Origin: CAZFOB01 sp964520325
GTDB taxonomy: Bacteria; Actinomycetota; JAICYB01
DNA length: 64,000 nucleotides
Assembly: GCA_964520325.1 (NCBI GenBank)
Contig: CAZFOB010000011.1
Coordinates: 1 to 64,000, forward strand
Reading direction: 5' to 3'
The translations under genes were made by a program, and so were the position numbers. This document shows positions 34,212 through 42,020 of this stretch, one piece after another; within the stretch, counting starts at the first letter, position 1; each line of letters begins with the position of its first letter. The notes beneath the pieces are model-generated. The model was given only the letters and a program-made list of their open reading frames with translations, searched no databases and was not told where the DNA came from.

Positions 34212-35474
34212 ATGACCGACGACCAACAACGCTCACCTCACGAGTGGGACCCGCCCGCGCACACCGACACCACGACGACCGTCACTTCTCCGCCGCCTGC
34301 CGTCCAGGACGTTTCGACGCCACCTGTTTGGGATCCGACGACCGCATCGTGGACGGAGAAGCTAGAGCCAGAAAAGCGGAAGCGCACCGACAGCTCGACC
34401 ATCCGTACAGCCGCGATCGCAGCACTCGCCGGCGCGATCGTCGCTGTGCTCGTCGCCGTCCCCGTTGCTCGTCTGGCGGCTCCGGATGCGCCAGCCGTTG
34501 AGCGGCGCCTCGCAAGCGGTCTTCCCGCAACGCAGGGCCGGAGCACGTCGATCGTCGACATCGCGTCACGGGCCCGTCCGTGGGTGGTCAACATCGAGGT
34601 GGGATCGAGCCAGGGATCCCTGTTCGGCGACAACGTTCAGGTGCAGGGCACCGGATCGGGCATCATCCTTCGCTCCGACGGACACATCGTCACCAACGCG
34701 CACGTCGTCGACGGTGCCGGCGCGGTCGAGGTGACGCTCGCATCCGGTGACAAGCTTCCGGCGAAGATCGTCGGAGTCGACAACGACACAGATGTCGCAG
34801 TGGTGAAGGTGAATCGCAACGATCTGCCGGCAGCGGTGATCGGCAGTGTGAAGGACATCCAGGTCGGCGACACGGCGGTTGCGATCGGCTCTCCGCTCGG
34901 GCTCGAGCAGAGCGTGACCGCCGGGATCATCTCCGCGCTTGGGCGTCGCGTCGATCGTCCTGATCAGCCGCCGCTCTTCGACATGATCCAGACCGACGCC
35001 GCGGTCACGCAGGGAAACTCCGGCGGTGCACTCGTCAACGGCGCGGGCGCGGTCGTCGGCATCAACTCCGCGATCGCCGCCAGCCCCGAAGTGGGGGCCG
35101 AAGGCATCGCGTTCGCGATCCCGATCGATGTGGCCGTGGCCGTGGCCGAGGAGCTCGTCAATTCTGGAAGAGCGACGCACCCGTGGATCGGGATCACCGG
35201 CGGCAACATCAACGCCGAGACTGCGAGAGAGTTCGGGGTCGAAGAAGGTGCCTTCATCCGCGAGGTAAGCGACAACGGACCGGCCGGGCGCGCCGGGCTC
35301 AAACCCAACGATGTCGTCGTCGGCTTCGGCGGCGAGACGATCGAGAGCATGGACGACCTTGTGGTCGCCATCCGCTCACACGATGTTGGCGAGCGGGTAG
35401 AGATCCTGGTCGTCCGCAACGGCAAGCGGCTCAACCTGAGCGCAACGCTCGGGGACAAGCCGGACAATCTGTAG
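34212..35474 (+). CDS. HtrA-type serine protease with PDZ domain
   Basis: This 420-residue membrane-anchored protease has a Pro/Thr-rich cytoplasmic tail (residues 1-75), one membrane helix at about 80-105, a trypsin-like domain and a C-terminal PDZ domain (residues about 315-415, GIAFAIPIDVAVAVAEELV to the end). The triad is His in IVTNAHVVD, Asp in DNDTDVAVVKV and Ser in TQGNSGGALV. DegP/HtrA-type proteases degrade or process misfolded exported proteins. The ATG at 34212 is preferred over an upstream in-frame start. It is divergent from the ECF sigma gene with 126 bp between the starts. Confidence 0.9.
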   Translation: MTDDQQRSPHEWDPPAHTDTTTTVTSPPPAVQDVSTPPVWDPTTASWTEKLEPEKRKRTDSSTIRTAAIAALAGAIVAVLVAVPVARLAAPDAPAVERRLASGLPATQGRSTSIVDIASRARPWVVNIEVGSSQGSLFGDNVQVQGTGSGIILRSDGHIVTNAHVVDGAGAVEVTLASGDKLPAKIVGVDNDTDVAVVKVNRNDLPAAVIGSVKDIQVGDTAVAIGSPLGLEQSVTAGIISALGRRVDRPDQPPLFDMIQTDAAVTQGNSGGALVNGAGAVVGINSAIAASPEVGAEGIAFAIPIDVAVAVAEELVNSGRATHPWIGITGGNINAETAREFGVEEGAFIREVSDNGPAGRAGLKPNDVVVGFGGETIESMDDLVVAIRSHDVGERVEILVVRNGKRLNLSATLGDKPDNL

Positions 35475-35490
35475 AGGGTTGGAGCGGGCG

Positions 35491-35793
35491 ATGACCGCCG
35501 TCCTGTTCGCCCGCCATCCCGTCGATCCCGAGCACCTCGCCGACTTCGAGGGTCTTATCGGCGAGCACCTCGTGCAGATGCGTGCGGCTCCGGGACTGCT
35601 GTGGGCCGACTGCGCACGTGCCATCTCTCCACCCGGAGGGCGCGACGACCCGAGCGTCATCGTCTTGAGCGAATGGCGCACGGGGGCCGACGCCGACGCG
35701 TGGGAGTCGGGTGATGCGGTGGCCGGCTTCGATCGGGCCGCCGACGCGCTACGCCGAGCCGACCCCACGCGCCGTCGCTTCGTCTCTGCGTAG
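35491..35793 (+). CDS. Antibiotic biosynthesis monooxygenase-like protein
   Basis: This 100-residue protein has a ferredoxin-like dimeric alpha-beta barrel pattern (AVLFARHPVDPEHLADFEG, SVIVLSEWRTGADADAWE). It fits the ABM/DUF family that includes small monooxygenases and haem-binding proteins. The start at ATG 35491 has GGAG 5 to 8 bases upstream. It follows htrA by 16 bp on the same strand and may be co-transcribed. Function unknown. Confidence 0.7.
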   Translation: MTAVLFARHPVDPEHLADFEGLIGEHLVQMRAAPGLLWADCARAISPPGGRDDPSVIVLSEWRTGADADAWESGDAVAGFDRAADALRRADPTRRRFVSA

Positions 35794-35883
35794 CCGCCGC
35801 GTAGGCGGGGCCGCCTCTCGGAAAGACCGCTCAAGTTGCCGGCTTCCTGCGCCGATGGGCTTAAGGACGCAGAGGGAGGCATC

Positions 35884-36540
35884 GTGGAATCAGCCGTTCA
35901 GAAGGAACGCCTCGTGCGTGTCGTGCTGATCTGCCCGCACGAGCTCCCGCGCCTTGGTCTGGTACGCCTGCTCGAGTCGATCTCCGGGATCGCCGTCGTC
36001 GCGCACGCGGCCACACCCGACGACGGACGCCGCCTGACCGAGGAGTATCTGCCCGAGGTCGTCGTTGTGGACGGAGAGCTCGCCTCCGAAGACGGCATGC
36101 ACATCATCGAAGACCTCAAGCGATCTGCCCCCAGCACGCGGGTGCTGCTCCTCGCCGAGCGCGCAGCTCAGATGCAGGTAGAGAGTGCTATCGAAGCCGG
36201 GATCGACGGCTACACGTTGAAGGACATCTCGGTCTCCGAGCTCGCCACGACCCTCGAACGTCTCGCCGGAGGGGATACGGTCTTGCACCCCGACGTCGCG
36301 TCAGTGCTCGCGCGGCGTCTCGCGGCCAACGGCAAGGAGCGGGCGAACGTGTTGACGCCGCGTCAGCGCGAGATCCTGCGCCTTCTGGCGGCCGGGCTCG
36401 AGAACAAGCAGATCGCCCGGCGGCTCGGGATCGGCGTTCACACGGTGAAGACCCACGTCTCGCGTGTGCTCCAGAAGCTCGGCGCGGCGAGCCGGACCGA
36501 AGCGGTCGTCCTGGCACTCAGGGACCGCCTGATCAGCTAG
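35884..36540 (+). CDS. NarL/LuxR-type orphan response regulator with atypical receiver
   Basis: This 218-residue regulator has an N-terminal receiver-like domain (residues about 10-125) and a C-terminal LuxR helix-turn-helix (LTPRQREILRLLAAGLENKQ, VHTVKTHVSRVLQKLGAASR). The phospho-acceptor position is kept (VVVVDGELASEDG), as is a Lys (TLKDIS). The acidic pair at the end of strand 1 is absent (VVLICPHELPRLG), so phosphorylation may not control it. The GTG at 35884 has GGAGG 6-10 bases upstream. No kinase gene is near. It is followed by the convergent tad operon. Confidence 0.82.
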   Translation: MESAVQKERLVRVVLICPHELPRLGLVRLLESISGIAVVAHAATPDDGRRLTEEYLPEVVVVDGELASEDGMHIIEDLKRSAPSTRVLLLAERAAQMQVESAIEAGIDGYTLKDISVSELATTLERLAGGDTVLHPDVASVLARRLAANGKERANVLTPRQREILRLLAAGLENKQIARRLGIGVHTVKTHVSRVLQKLGAASRTEAVVLALRDRLIS

Positions 36541-36569
36541 AGCTGGTTCTCGTTTCGCCCCCCGAACAG

Positions 36570-36941
36570 TCAAGGCGCGAACAGCTTCCCGATGTCCATC
36601 TCGGCTTCTGCAGTTGCGCTTACCGAACGCGGAGCCACGCCGAGCATCCGGATGAACGTACGCCGCGACACCGTGACGATGGCTCGCTCGGCGTTCTCGT
36701 CGCAGACACAGGCCTCGAGCTCGGCACCGTTACGTTGCGCGATCCTTCTCGCAGCCTCCTCGGGGTCGTCGTCGGCGCGCCACTGAGCGGAGGCCGCGGC
36801 CAGGGCCGCCGCGTCAGCGGCGGTCTGGACTCGGGCTCGCGCTACCAGCACGTTGGCCGCATCAGCCGTCGCCATGCAGAGCAGTGCCGCGAGCGCGAGC
36901 AACGCGAGCATGAGCGGCGCCGCGAAGCCGTCCTCCCTCAC
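36570..36941 (-). CDS. TadE/G-like pilus assembly protein
   Basis: This 123-residue protein starts with a basic N-terminus and a single hydrophobic segment (FAAPLMLALLALAALLCMATAD), then VLVARARVQTAADAAALAAA, the typical TadE/TadG pattern. The rest is a short extracytoplasmic domain. It is probably the last gene of the tad operon, overlapping the TadE gene by 4 bp. The family matches the helicase/secretion-neighbourhood TadE-like proteins of actinobacteria (Rv3654c type). The role is minor pilin or pilus biogenesis. Confidence 0.8.
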   Translation of the reverse strand: MREDGFAAPLMLALLALAALLCMATADAANVLVARARVQTAADAAALAAASAQWRADDDPEEAARRIAQRNGAELEACVCDENAERAIVTVSRRTFIRMLGVAPRSVSATAEAEMDIGKLFAP

Positions 36942-37453
36942 GGTGGTGTCGTGGCCGGTGGCGGTGAAGGGGACGGTGATGCGATGTCGCGCTCCTGGCG
37001 CGTGGTTGCGGACGCGCGCAGGGGAAGGTCCAGGTCGACCATGCGCGAGACGATCGGGATGCTCAACCTCTCGAGGTAGGCGAGCTCGACCGTCACGGCA
37101 TCGCCCAAGCCTCGAGATCCTTCGTCCGGCGAGACGTCGATCTCGATCCGCGCGGCGTCGAGCGGTCCGGCGGATCCGGCAACAGCTGCGCTCGCGTCAT
37201 CGTCGCGCGCGGTGACGGCGACGGCACGCGCGCCTTCGCGCGCAGCCTGGGCCAGCGCGAGCGCGTCGCGGACCACCACGCCCACCTGCACGATGAGCAA
37301 CAACGCGATCAGCACGACGGGCAGCGTCAGCGCGGCTTCGAGCGTAGCCTGACCAGACTCGCCCTCTTGGGGGCTCGCTTCGTTCGATCGGGCTCGGGGG
37401 CTCGCTTCGCTCGATCCATCTACGGGGCTCGCTTCGCTCGATCCGGGCCTCAC
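36938..37453 (-). CDS. TadE-like pilus protein with repeat-extended N-terminus
   Basis: This 171-residue protein has a TadE domain: QATLEAALTLPVVLIALLLI is the conserved hydrophobic segment (residues about 35-55), followed by ALAQAAREGARAVAVTA. The N-terminal 30 residues are unusual: three 9-residue repeats, SSEASPVDG, SSEASPRAR and SNEASPQEG, encoded by a 27-bp tandem DNA repeat. The GTG start at 37451-37453 overlaps the upstream pilin-like gene's stop (GTGA). The tail contains a Pro/Ser-rich end. Membrane-anchored pilus assembly factor. Confidence 0.8.
   Translation of the reverse strand: MRPGSSEASPVDGSSEASPRARSNEASPQEGESGQATLEAALTLPVVLIALLLIVQVGVVVRDALALAQAAREGARAVAVTARDDDASAAVAGSAGPLDAARIEIDVSPDEGSRGLGDAVTVELAYLERLSIPIVSRMVDLDLPLRASATTRQERDIASPSPSPPPATTPP
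37371..37444. repeat. Three 27-bp tandem repeats with a dispersed 20-bp core
   Basis: The 20-bp core GGGCTCGCTTCGCTCGATCC starts at 37398 and 37425, with a one-base variant at 37371; spacing is 27 bp. The same 20-bp core occurs in reverse orientation at 57409-57428 in another gene, with two more matching bases. The motif GAGCGAAGCGAGC looks like a short dispersed repeat that has settled inside reading frames here. Confidence 0.85.
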
Positions 37454-37725
37454 GGGGTCGGAGCCGGCGTCGGATCGACGGAGTTGACGAGCTTTTCAAA
37501 GATCGTGTCGAAGAACGCGTCGAGCTTGCCCGACTGACGCGCCCACAGCAGAAATGCCCCGGCGATGGCCGCCGCGACGAGCAGCACGAGCGCATATTCG
37601 GCCACGGTTTGTCCGGCGTCCGGACGCACGCGCGCCACGGCGGTGTGGCCCCAGTTACCGACGCGCACAGCGATCTCCAGCAGCCACGCCATGATGCTGA
37701 TACGGATCTTCTGCAATCGGTTCAT
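37450..37725 (-). CDS. Flp-type pilin-like protein
   Basis: This 91-residue protein has a long basic N-terminus, then GQTVAEYALVLLVAAAIAGAFLLW at about 39-62. This is a class III prepilin-like signal: a Gly before the hydrophobic stretch and Glu at +5 (TVAEYAL). Flp pilins share this EYALVLLV motif and are cut by a TadV-like peptidase. The ATG at 37723-37725 has GAGGAG 6-8 bases upstream. It lies between the TadB/TadC-like gene and the TadE gene and is probably the structural pilin. Confidence 0.8.
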   Translation of the reverse strand: MNRLQKIRISIMAWLLEIAVRVGNWGHTAVARVRPDAGQTVAEYALVLLVAAAIAGAFLLWARQSGKLDAFFDTIFEKLVNSVDPTPAPTP

Positions 37726-37747
37726 GTCATTTCTCCTCAGCTTGGGT

Positions 37748-38812
37748 TCAACCGGCGATGCCTTGAAGGCCGCCGACGAACAACGGGACGAGACACGCGA
37801 GAACGAACGCGGGAAGAACGAGGACACCGAGCGGAAAGAGCACGCGAACACTCGCTCGCCGGATGTCCTCGCAGATGTGCAGACAAGCTTGCTCGCGCAG
37901 ATCGTCTGCGAGAGCGCGCATCGCATCGGCGAGGGGAACGCCGAGCTCAGCGGACCACGCGAGGGCGCGCGCGAACCGCGCCGGTCCCTCACCGGGAAGA
38001 CCCTTCACGGCCGACGCCATCGACTCGTGTACCGGCGCAGCGGCCATGCCCAACGCTTCGCGCATCCTCGCGCCGAACGGCCCTCGCGCCGAAGGCGCAA
38101 CAGCCGCAAGCGCCGCCGTCGGGGAAAGCCCGGCATCGAGCACGAATGCCACCGTCTCAGCCGTCTCCGCGCACTCGGCGTCCGTCGTGGAGCGAGGCCG
38201 GCCCGTGAGCAACGCGCGGAGCGCACGAAGAAGAGGGATGCGCGCCGTCCGACTTTGTTGTGCGCCGACCCCGTTGACGATCGACCCGATCCACAGCGCT
38301 CCGAGTCCTTGGAGCAGCAGACCTGTGATCATCGCCGGCAGGGTCGCCGGTCCGGTGAGGTACGCGAACGCGTTGCCCGGATCCGAGACCGCCATCAGGA
38401 ACAGGAACGCAGGCGTGAGGAGGAGGATGGCGCGCGCACCGAGCCGTGCTTGCGTGGTGAGGGCGTGCGCCTCCTCGCGGGCTGCAACGCGACGCGCGAG
38501 GCGATCGGCGAGCGCGCGGATCGCGAGGGTGGGATCGCCGCCTGCCTCGGCGTGCACGCTCAGCACGCAACACACCGAGGCGAGGTCGGCGTCACCGCCG
38601 GACTGGGCGGAGGCGCGATCCCGGAGGGCGAGTCCGAGAGGCCGTCCGGCGGCGATCGCCCTGGCGATGGGTACCAGTGGCGATCCCGGATCTTGCGCGA
38701 CGCTCATCAGTGCTTGTCGAAGCGACTCGCCGCAACGCAAACGATCGACGACGGCGTGCAAGTCGTGAACCATCGAAGTCGCCCTCTTGCGTTCGCGCGT
38801 TCGCTTCTTCAT
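37748..38812 (-). CDS. Type II/IV secretion F-domain protein, apparent TadB-TadC fusion
   Basis: This 354-residue membrane protein contains two T2SSF halves. The first has GGDADLASVCCVLSVHAEAGG and a membrane pair (about residues 130-185). The second has GLSPTAALAAVAPSARGPF, then ELGVPLADAMRALADDLREQ and a C-terminal membrane pair (VRVLFPLGVLVLPAFVLACL). Most tad systems encode TadB and TadC as separate genes; here both halves seem joined in one chain. It starts at ATG 38810-38812, overlapping the ATPase stop as ATGA. It forms the inner-membrane platform of the pilus machine. Confidence 0.78.
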   Translation of the reverse strand: MKKRTRERKRATSMVHDLHAVVDRLRCGESLRQALMSVAQDPGSPLVPIARAIAAGRPLGLALRDRASAQSGGDADLASVCCVLSVHAEAGGDPTLAIRALADRLARRVAAREEAHALTTQARLGARAILLLTPAFLFLMAVSDPGNAFAYLTGPATLPAMITGLLLQGLGALWIGSIVNGVGAQQSRTARIPLLRALRALLTGRPRSTTDAECAETAETVAFVLDAGLSPTAALAAVAPSARGPFGARMREALGMAAAPVHESMASAVKGLPGEGPARFARALAWSAELGVPLADAMRALADDLREQACLHICEDIRRASVRVLFPLGVLVLPAFVLACLVPLFVGGLQGIAG

Positions 38813-39942
38813 GGCGTTGATCCGAACTGCACGAGCAGCGGCCCGTCGTCGCCGACCTTGACCTCTGCGACGTGGCTCACGCACCGAGCTCCGTCGGCGT
38901 TGCGCGCCAGATGCACGACGATGTCGATCGCCGATCCGATCTGGCGGCGCGCGGCGACGGCCGACAGCCCAGGTGCCGCAAGCAGCGACATGACTTCGAG
39001 ACGCATCAAGGCTTCTTCCGGCGCGTCCGCGTGGACGGTACACATGCTGCCGCTGTGACCGGACGTCAGAGCCTGGATCATGTCGAGCGCTTCGGCGCCT
39101 CGAACCTCTCCGACTACGATCCGGTCGGCCCGCATGCGCATCGCACAGCGCACGAGATCGCGCAGCGTGACCTCACCGCGGCCTTCGACGTTGCTCGGGC
39201 GGGTCTCGAGTGCCACGACGTGACGCTCACCAAGCCGCAGCTCGGCGGCGTCCTCGATCGTGACGATGCGTTCGTGCTCGTCGACCATCCGTGCGAGCAC
39301 ACCGAGGAGCGTGGTCTTTCCCGTGCCGCCACCGCCCGACACGAGGATGTTCTCGCGCGCATCCACGGCTTCCACCAAGCGCGCGGCGACGGCCGAGGCG
39401 ATCGACCCCGAAGCGACGAGATCGTCGATCGTCCACAAGGCTTCGGGGAACTTCCGGATCGTCACGACGGGGCCCCCGAGTGCGATCGGCGGCACGACCG
39501 CGTGGAAGCGGGAACCATCTGCCAGTCGTGCGTCCACCCACGGGGACCGAGCGTCGATACGCAGTCCGAGCGGTGAGACGACGCGCTCGATCAGATGCCG
39601 AACGTCGGCGGAGTCGGCGAACCTCACAGTGGTTGCTTCGAGCCGTCCGAAGCGCTCGATGTAGACGTCTCCCGAGGCATTCACCATCACCTCGTCGATC
39701 TCGGGATCGCGGAGCAGGGGGCCGAGGACGCCGACGCCGCCGAGCTCGTCGGCGATCGAGGTTGCGGCGCGCTTGGTCTGGCTCGGCAGCCACCCGACGT
39801 GACGCTGGTCGAGCACGTCACGCAGCGCGTGCTCGACGCCGTCTACGGTGACCTGTCCGGAAGGCAGGCGGTTGCCCACGTCGGAGACGAGCGATTCGCG
39901 TGAGCTCCCGGCCTTGCCACCAGTGATGGCCCGGCGGATCAC
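38809..39942 (-). CDS. Tad pilus assembly ATPase (TadA/CpaF)
   Basis: This 377-residue hexameric ATPase powers Flp-type pilus assembly. It has an N-terminal helical domain (residues about 1-130), then the core with Walker A SGGGGTGKTT, the Asp box (IVTIEDAAELRL), the Walker B region (IVVGEVRGAEALDMIQAL) and the His box (SMCTVHADAPEEAL). The GTG start at 39940-39942 overlaps the stop of a 32-codon frame as GTGA, so translation is likely coupled to that frame. The gene starts the tad operon on the minus strand. Confidence 0.9.
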   Translation of the reverse strand: MIRRAITGGKAGSSRESLVSDVGNRLPSGQVTVDGVEHALRDVLDQRHVGWLPSQTKRAATSIADELGGVGVLGPLLRDPEIDEVMVNASGDVYIERFGRLEATTVRFADSADVRHLIERVVSPLGLRIDARSPWVDARLADGSRFHAVVPPIALGGPVVTIRKFPEALWTIDDLVASGSIASAVAARLVEAVDARENILVSGGGGTGKTTLLGVLARMVDEHERIVTIEDAAELRLGERHVVALETRPSNVEGRGEVTLRDLVRCAMRMRADRIVVGEVRGAEALDMIQALTSGHSGSMCTVHADAPEEALMRLEVMSLLAAPGLSAVAARRQIGSAIDIVVHLARNADGARCVSHVAEVKVGDDGPLLVQFGSTP

Positions 39943-40037
39943 AGACCGGCCTTGATGCGGATCACCCGGGCCCACGCGGGCTCTGGTGCAGCGACGAAAC
40001 GGCGCAGGCGCGAACGGATCCGGTGGAACAGCCGCAT
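39939..40037 (-). CDS. 32-residue basic leader frame coupled to the TadA gene
   Basis: A short frame starts with ATG at 40035-40037, four bases after a strong GGGAGG, and encodes 32 residues: MRLFHRIRSR-LRRFVAAPEP and then WARVIRIKAGL. Its TGA overlaps the ATPase GTG. The peptide is rich in Arg with one amphipathic stretch. It may be a leader that couples translation, or a small cationic membrane peptide. It is the first frame in the tad operon, 81 bp from the divergent DUF72 gene. Confidence 0.6.
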   Translation of the reverse strand: MRLFHRIRSRLRRFVAAPEPAWARVIRIKAGL

Positions 40038-40118
40038 GAAACCTCCCAGAAACGGGGGGAAGCTCTGCGGGGAAGGAACCAGACCGTAGCAGTCGCCAAC
40101 GACAAGTAGCGTTGGGAC

Positions 40119-41087
40119 GTGCCCGGCGCCCCAAGAGTCGAGAGTGGATCCGTTGCGTGGAAGCTGTGGAGGGAGCAGGGCGTTCGTATCGGGACGGCGT
40201 CCTGGACCGACAAGACGCTCATCGACTCCGGCGCGTTCTATCCGTCCGATGCCAAGAAAGCCGAAGAGCGACTGGCGTTCTACGCCGAGAACTTCCCCGT
40301 CGTCGAGGTCGACTCGACCTATTACGGACTTCCGTCCGAGCGCAACGCCGAGCTGTGGGTCGAGCGTACGCCCGACGACTTCATGTTCAACGTCAAAGCG
40401 TTCGCCACGCTCACGCAGCACCCGACATCAGCGCGCGGCTTTCCGAAGGACCTGCGAGCGCTCATCCCGAGTGAGATCGGCGAGAAGAAGCACTACTACC
40501 CGCGGGACCTTCCGGAGGAGGTGATCGACGGAGCCTGGGAACGCTTCCTCTCGGCCCTGCGTCCCTTACAGCGGGCCAACAAGCTCGGCGCTATCCTCTT
40601 CCAGTTCCCTGAATGGTTCCCGCCGTCGCGGGAGAACCGCTCGTATGTCGTGGAGTGCGGCGACCGTCTCGAGGCGGCGCTCCCGGGTGTTTCGGCGGCT
40701 ATCGAGTTCCGCAACGAGCGGTGGATGAGCGACGACGAGCGCCGGCAACGCACGTTCACGCTGCTCGAGGAGCACGCGCTCCCGTATGTGTGCGTCGACA
40801 TGCCCCAGGGCTTCAGGACGTCGATCCCACCGGTGGCAAGCGTCACCGCTCCGCTCGCGATGGTGCGCTTCCACGGACGTCGCAACGACACATGGGGCAA
40901 CCGCGGAGTGAGCGTGCACGACAAGTTCGGTTATGACTACCAACGAGAAGAGCTCGAGGAGTGGCAGCCCCGGATCGTTGGCCTCGCGCAGGACGCGCGG
41001 GAGGTGCACGTGCTCATGAACAACTGCTACGAGGATTACGCGGTGCGCTCGGCAACAACGATGTCTCAGCTCTTGCTGGACGTTTGA
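40119..41087 (+). CDS. DUF72 family protein (YecE-like)
   Basis: This 322-residue protein has a TIM-barrel-like DUF72 fold: RIGTASWTDKTLIDSGAFYP, FPVVEVDSTYYGLPSERNAE, FMFNVKAFATLTQHPTSARG and EFRNERWMSD. Function is unknown, although a role in nucleic-acid or iron-sulfur chemistry has been proposed for the family. The GTG at 40119 is accepted because the DUF72 start begins about residue 22 and there is no closer start with a ribosome site. Divergent from the tad operon. Confidence 0.85.
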   Translation: MPGAPRVESGSVAWKLWREQGVRIGTASWTDKTLIDSGAFYPSDAKKAEERLAFYAENFPVVEVDSTYYGLPSERNAELWVERTPDDFMFNVKAFATLTQHPTSARGFPKDLRALIPSEIGEKKHYYPRDLPEEVIDGAWERFLSALRPLQRANKLGAILFQFPEWFPPSRENRSYVVECGDRLEAALPGVSAAIEFRNERWMSDDERRQRTFTLLEEHALPYVCVDMPQGFRTSIPPVASVTAPLAMVRFHGRRNDTWGNRGVSVHDKFGYDYQREELEEWQPRIVGLAQDAREVHVLMNNCYEDYAVRSATTMSQLLLDV

Positions 41088-41145
41088 CGCGGGCGCAGCC
41101 CAGGGAATGTCTATGAGATCGCCAACCGGCGAAAGGAGCTTTCGC

Positions 41146-41841
41146 GTGCCCACGGATCGTAAAACGATGGTCGCTGCCGTCTCGCTCGTGGCGCTGCTCT
41201 TCGGAGCCTGCACCAGCGGTGATGACAAGTCCGACGCCACGCAGACGCCAAGGCGGACACCGTCCGTCGAAGCCGTTGCCGACTTCCAGCTCGTCGGCAC
41301 CATCGACGAAGCCTTCACAGGGTCGGAGCCCCTCATCGAGATCCCGGAAGGCGGAGTGTCCGGCAGCGCGGACGCGTCCCCGACCGGCTCACCCGGCGCA
41401 ACGCCGGTCGGTGAGACACCGGCGCGGCCCGGGGTGCTCCGCATCGTCATCGACGACCTGAACGAAGAGCTGAGCGAGAGCTGCGACGTCTCCGCCGACT
41501 CGTCCGTCGACGTCTTCTGGACGACGGATACCCGCTTCGAGCCCGGCGACGACCTCGACGACATCGAGGACGCGATCGAAGGCCGCGTCGCCGGCATCTC
41601 AGGCTCGATCTACCGGACGTCGGGATCCGACGACGATTGCGTGCTCATCGCCGAGCAGGTGGGCTTGACGACCGGCTCGACGCCGTCCACGCCGCGGCCT
41701 GTGATCCGCCGCACGGCTTCACCTACGCCGCAACGCACCGCGACCGCAACCCCATCGGCGTCGAAGACCCCGAAGGCATCGGACACTCCCGAACCGACGT
41801 CGAGCGCGACGTCCTCAGCGAGCGAGTCGCCGAGGTCGTGA
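41146..41841 (+). CDS. Secreted lipoprotein with Thr/Ser-rich tail
   Basis: This 231-residue lipoprotein has a signal with lipobox LFGAC at about residues 18-22. The middle (VLRIVIDDLNEELSESCDVS, then VFWTTDTRFEPGDDLDD) is acidic and has two Cys that may pair. The tail is Thr/Pro/Ser-rich (PTPQRTATATPSASKTPKAS). I do not recognise a family. The GTG at 41146 has AAAGGAG 7 bases upstream and is preferred over ATG 41107. Its 3' end overlaps a relic of a fumarylacetoacetate hydrolase gene in another frame. Confidence 0.68.
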   Translation: MPTDRKTMVAAVSLVALLFGACTSGDDKSDATQTPRRTPSVEAVADFQLVGTIDEAFTGSEPLIEIPEGGVSGSADASPTGSPGATPVGETPARPGVLRIVIDDLNEELSESCDVSADSSVDVFWTTDTRFEPGDDLDDIEDAIEGRVAGISGSIYRTSGSDDDCVLIAEQVGLTTGSTPSTPRPVIRRTASPTPQRTATATPSASKTPKASDTPEPTSSATSSASESPRS

Positions 41842-41997
41842 GCTTCATCTCCCGGGGCATCACGCTCGAGCCGGGGCGACGTCATCGCGGCGGGAACGCC
41901 CGAAGGCGTCGGCTTCGCCCGGACGCCGCCGATCTACCTCGCGCCAGGTGACGTCGACGGCATCGGAACGCTCACGAACCCCGTCGCCGCACGCTGA
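41826..41997 (+). pseudogene. Remnant of fumarylacetoacetate hydrolase family gene (C-terminus, frameshifted)
   Basis: The first frame reads VAEVVSFISRGITLEPG (41826-41876). After one extra base (C at 41877), the reading continues as DVIAAGTPEGVGFARTPP, then IYLAPGDVDGIGTLTNPVAAR and a stop at 41995-41997. This is the conserved C-terminus of FAH-family enzymes (SRGxTLEPGDVIaTGTPeGVG and IxGIGTLxNPV). The segment between APGD and GIGTL is shortened, and the N-terminal 200 residues are missing. Only the end of the gene is left, and it overlaps the end of the lipoprotein gene. Confidence 0.75.
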
Positions 41998-42020
41998 CCA
42001 CGCCGCTCCCGGCCCGACAT

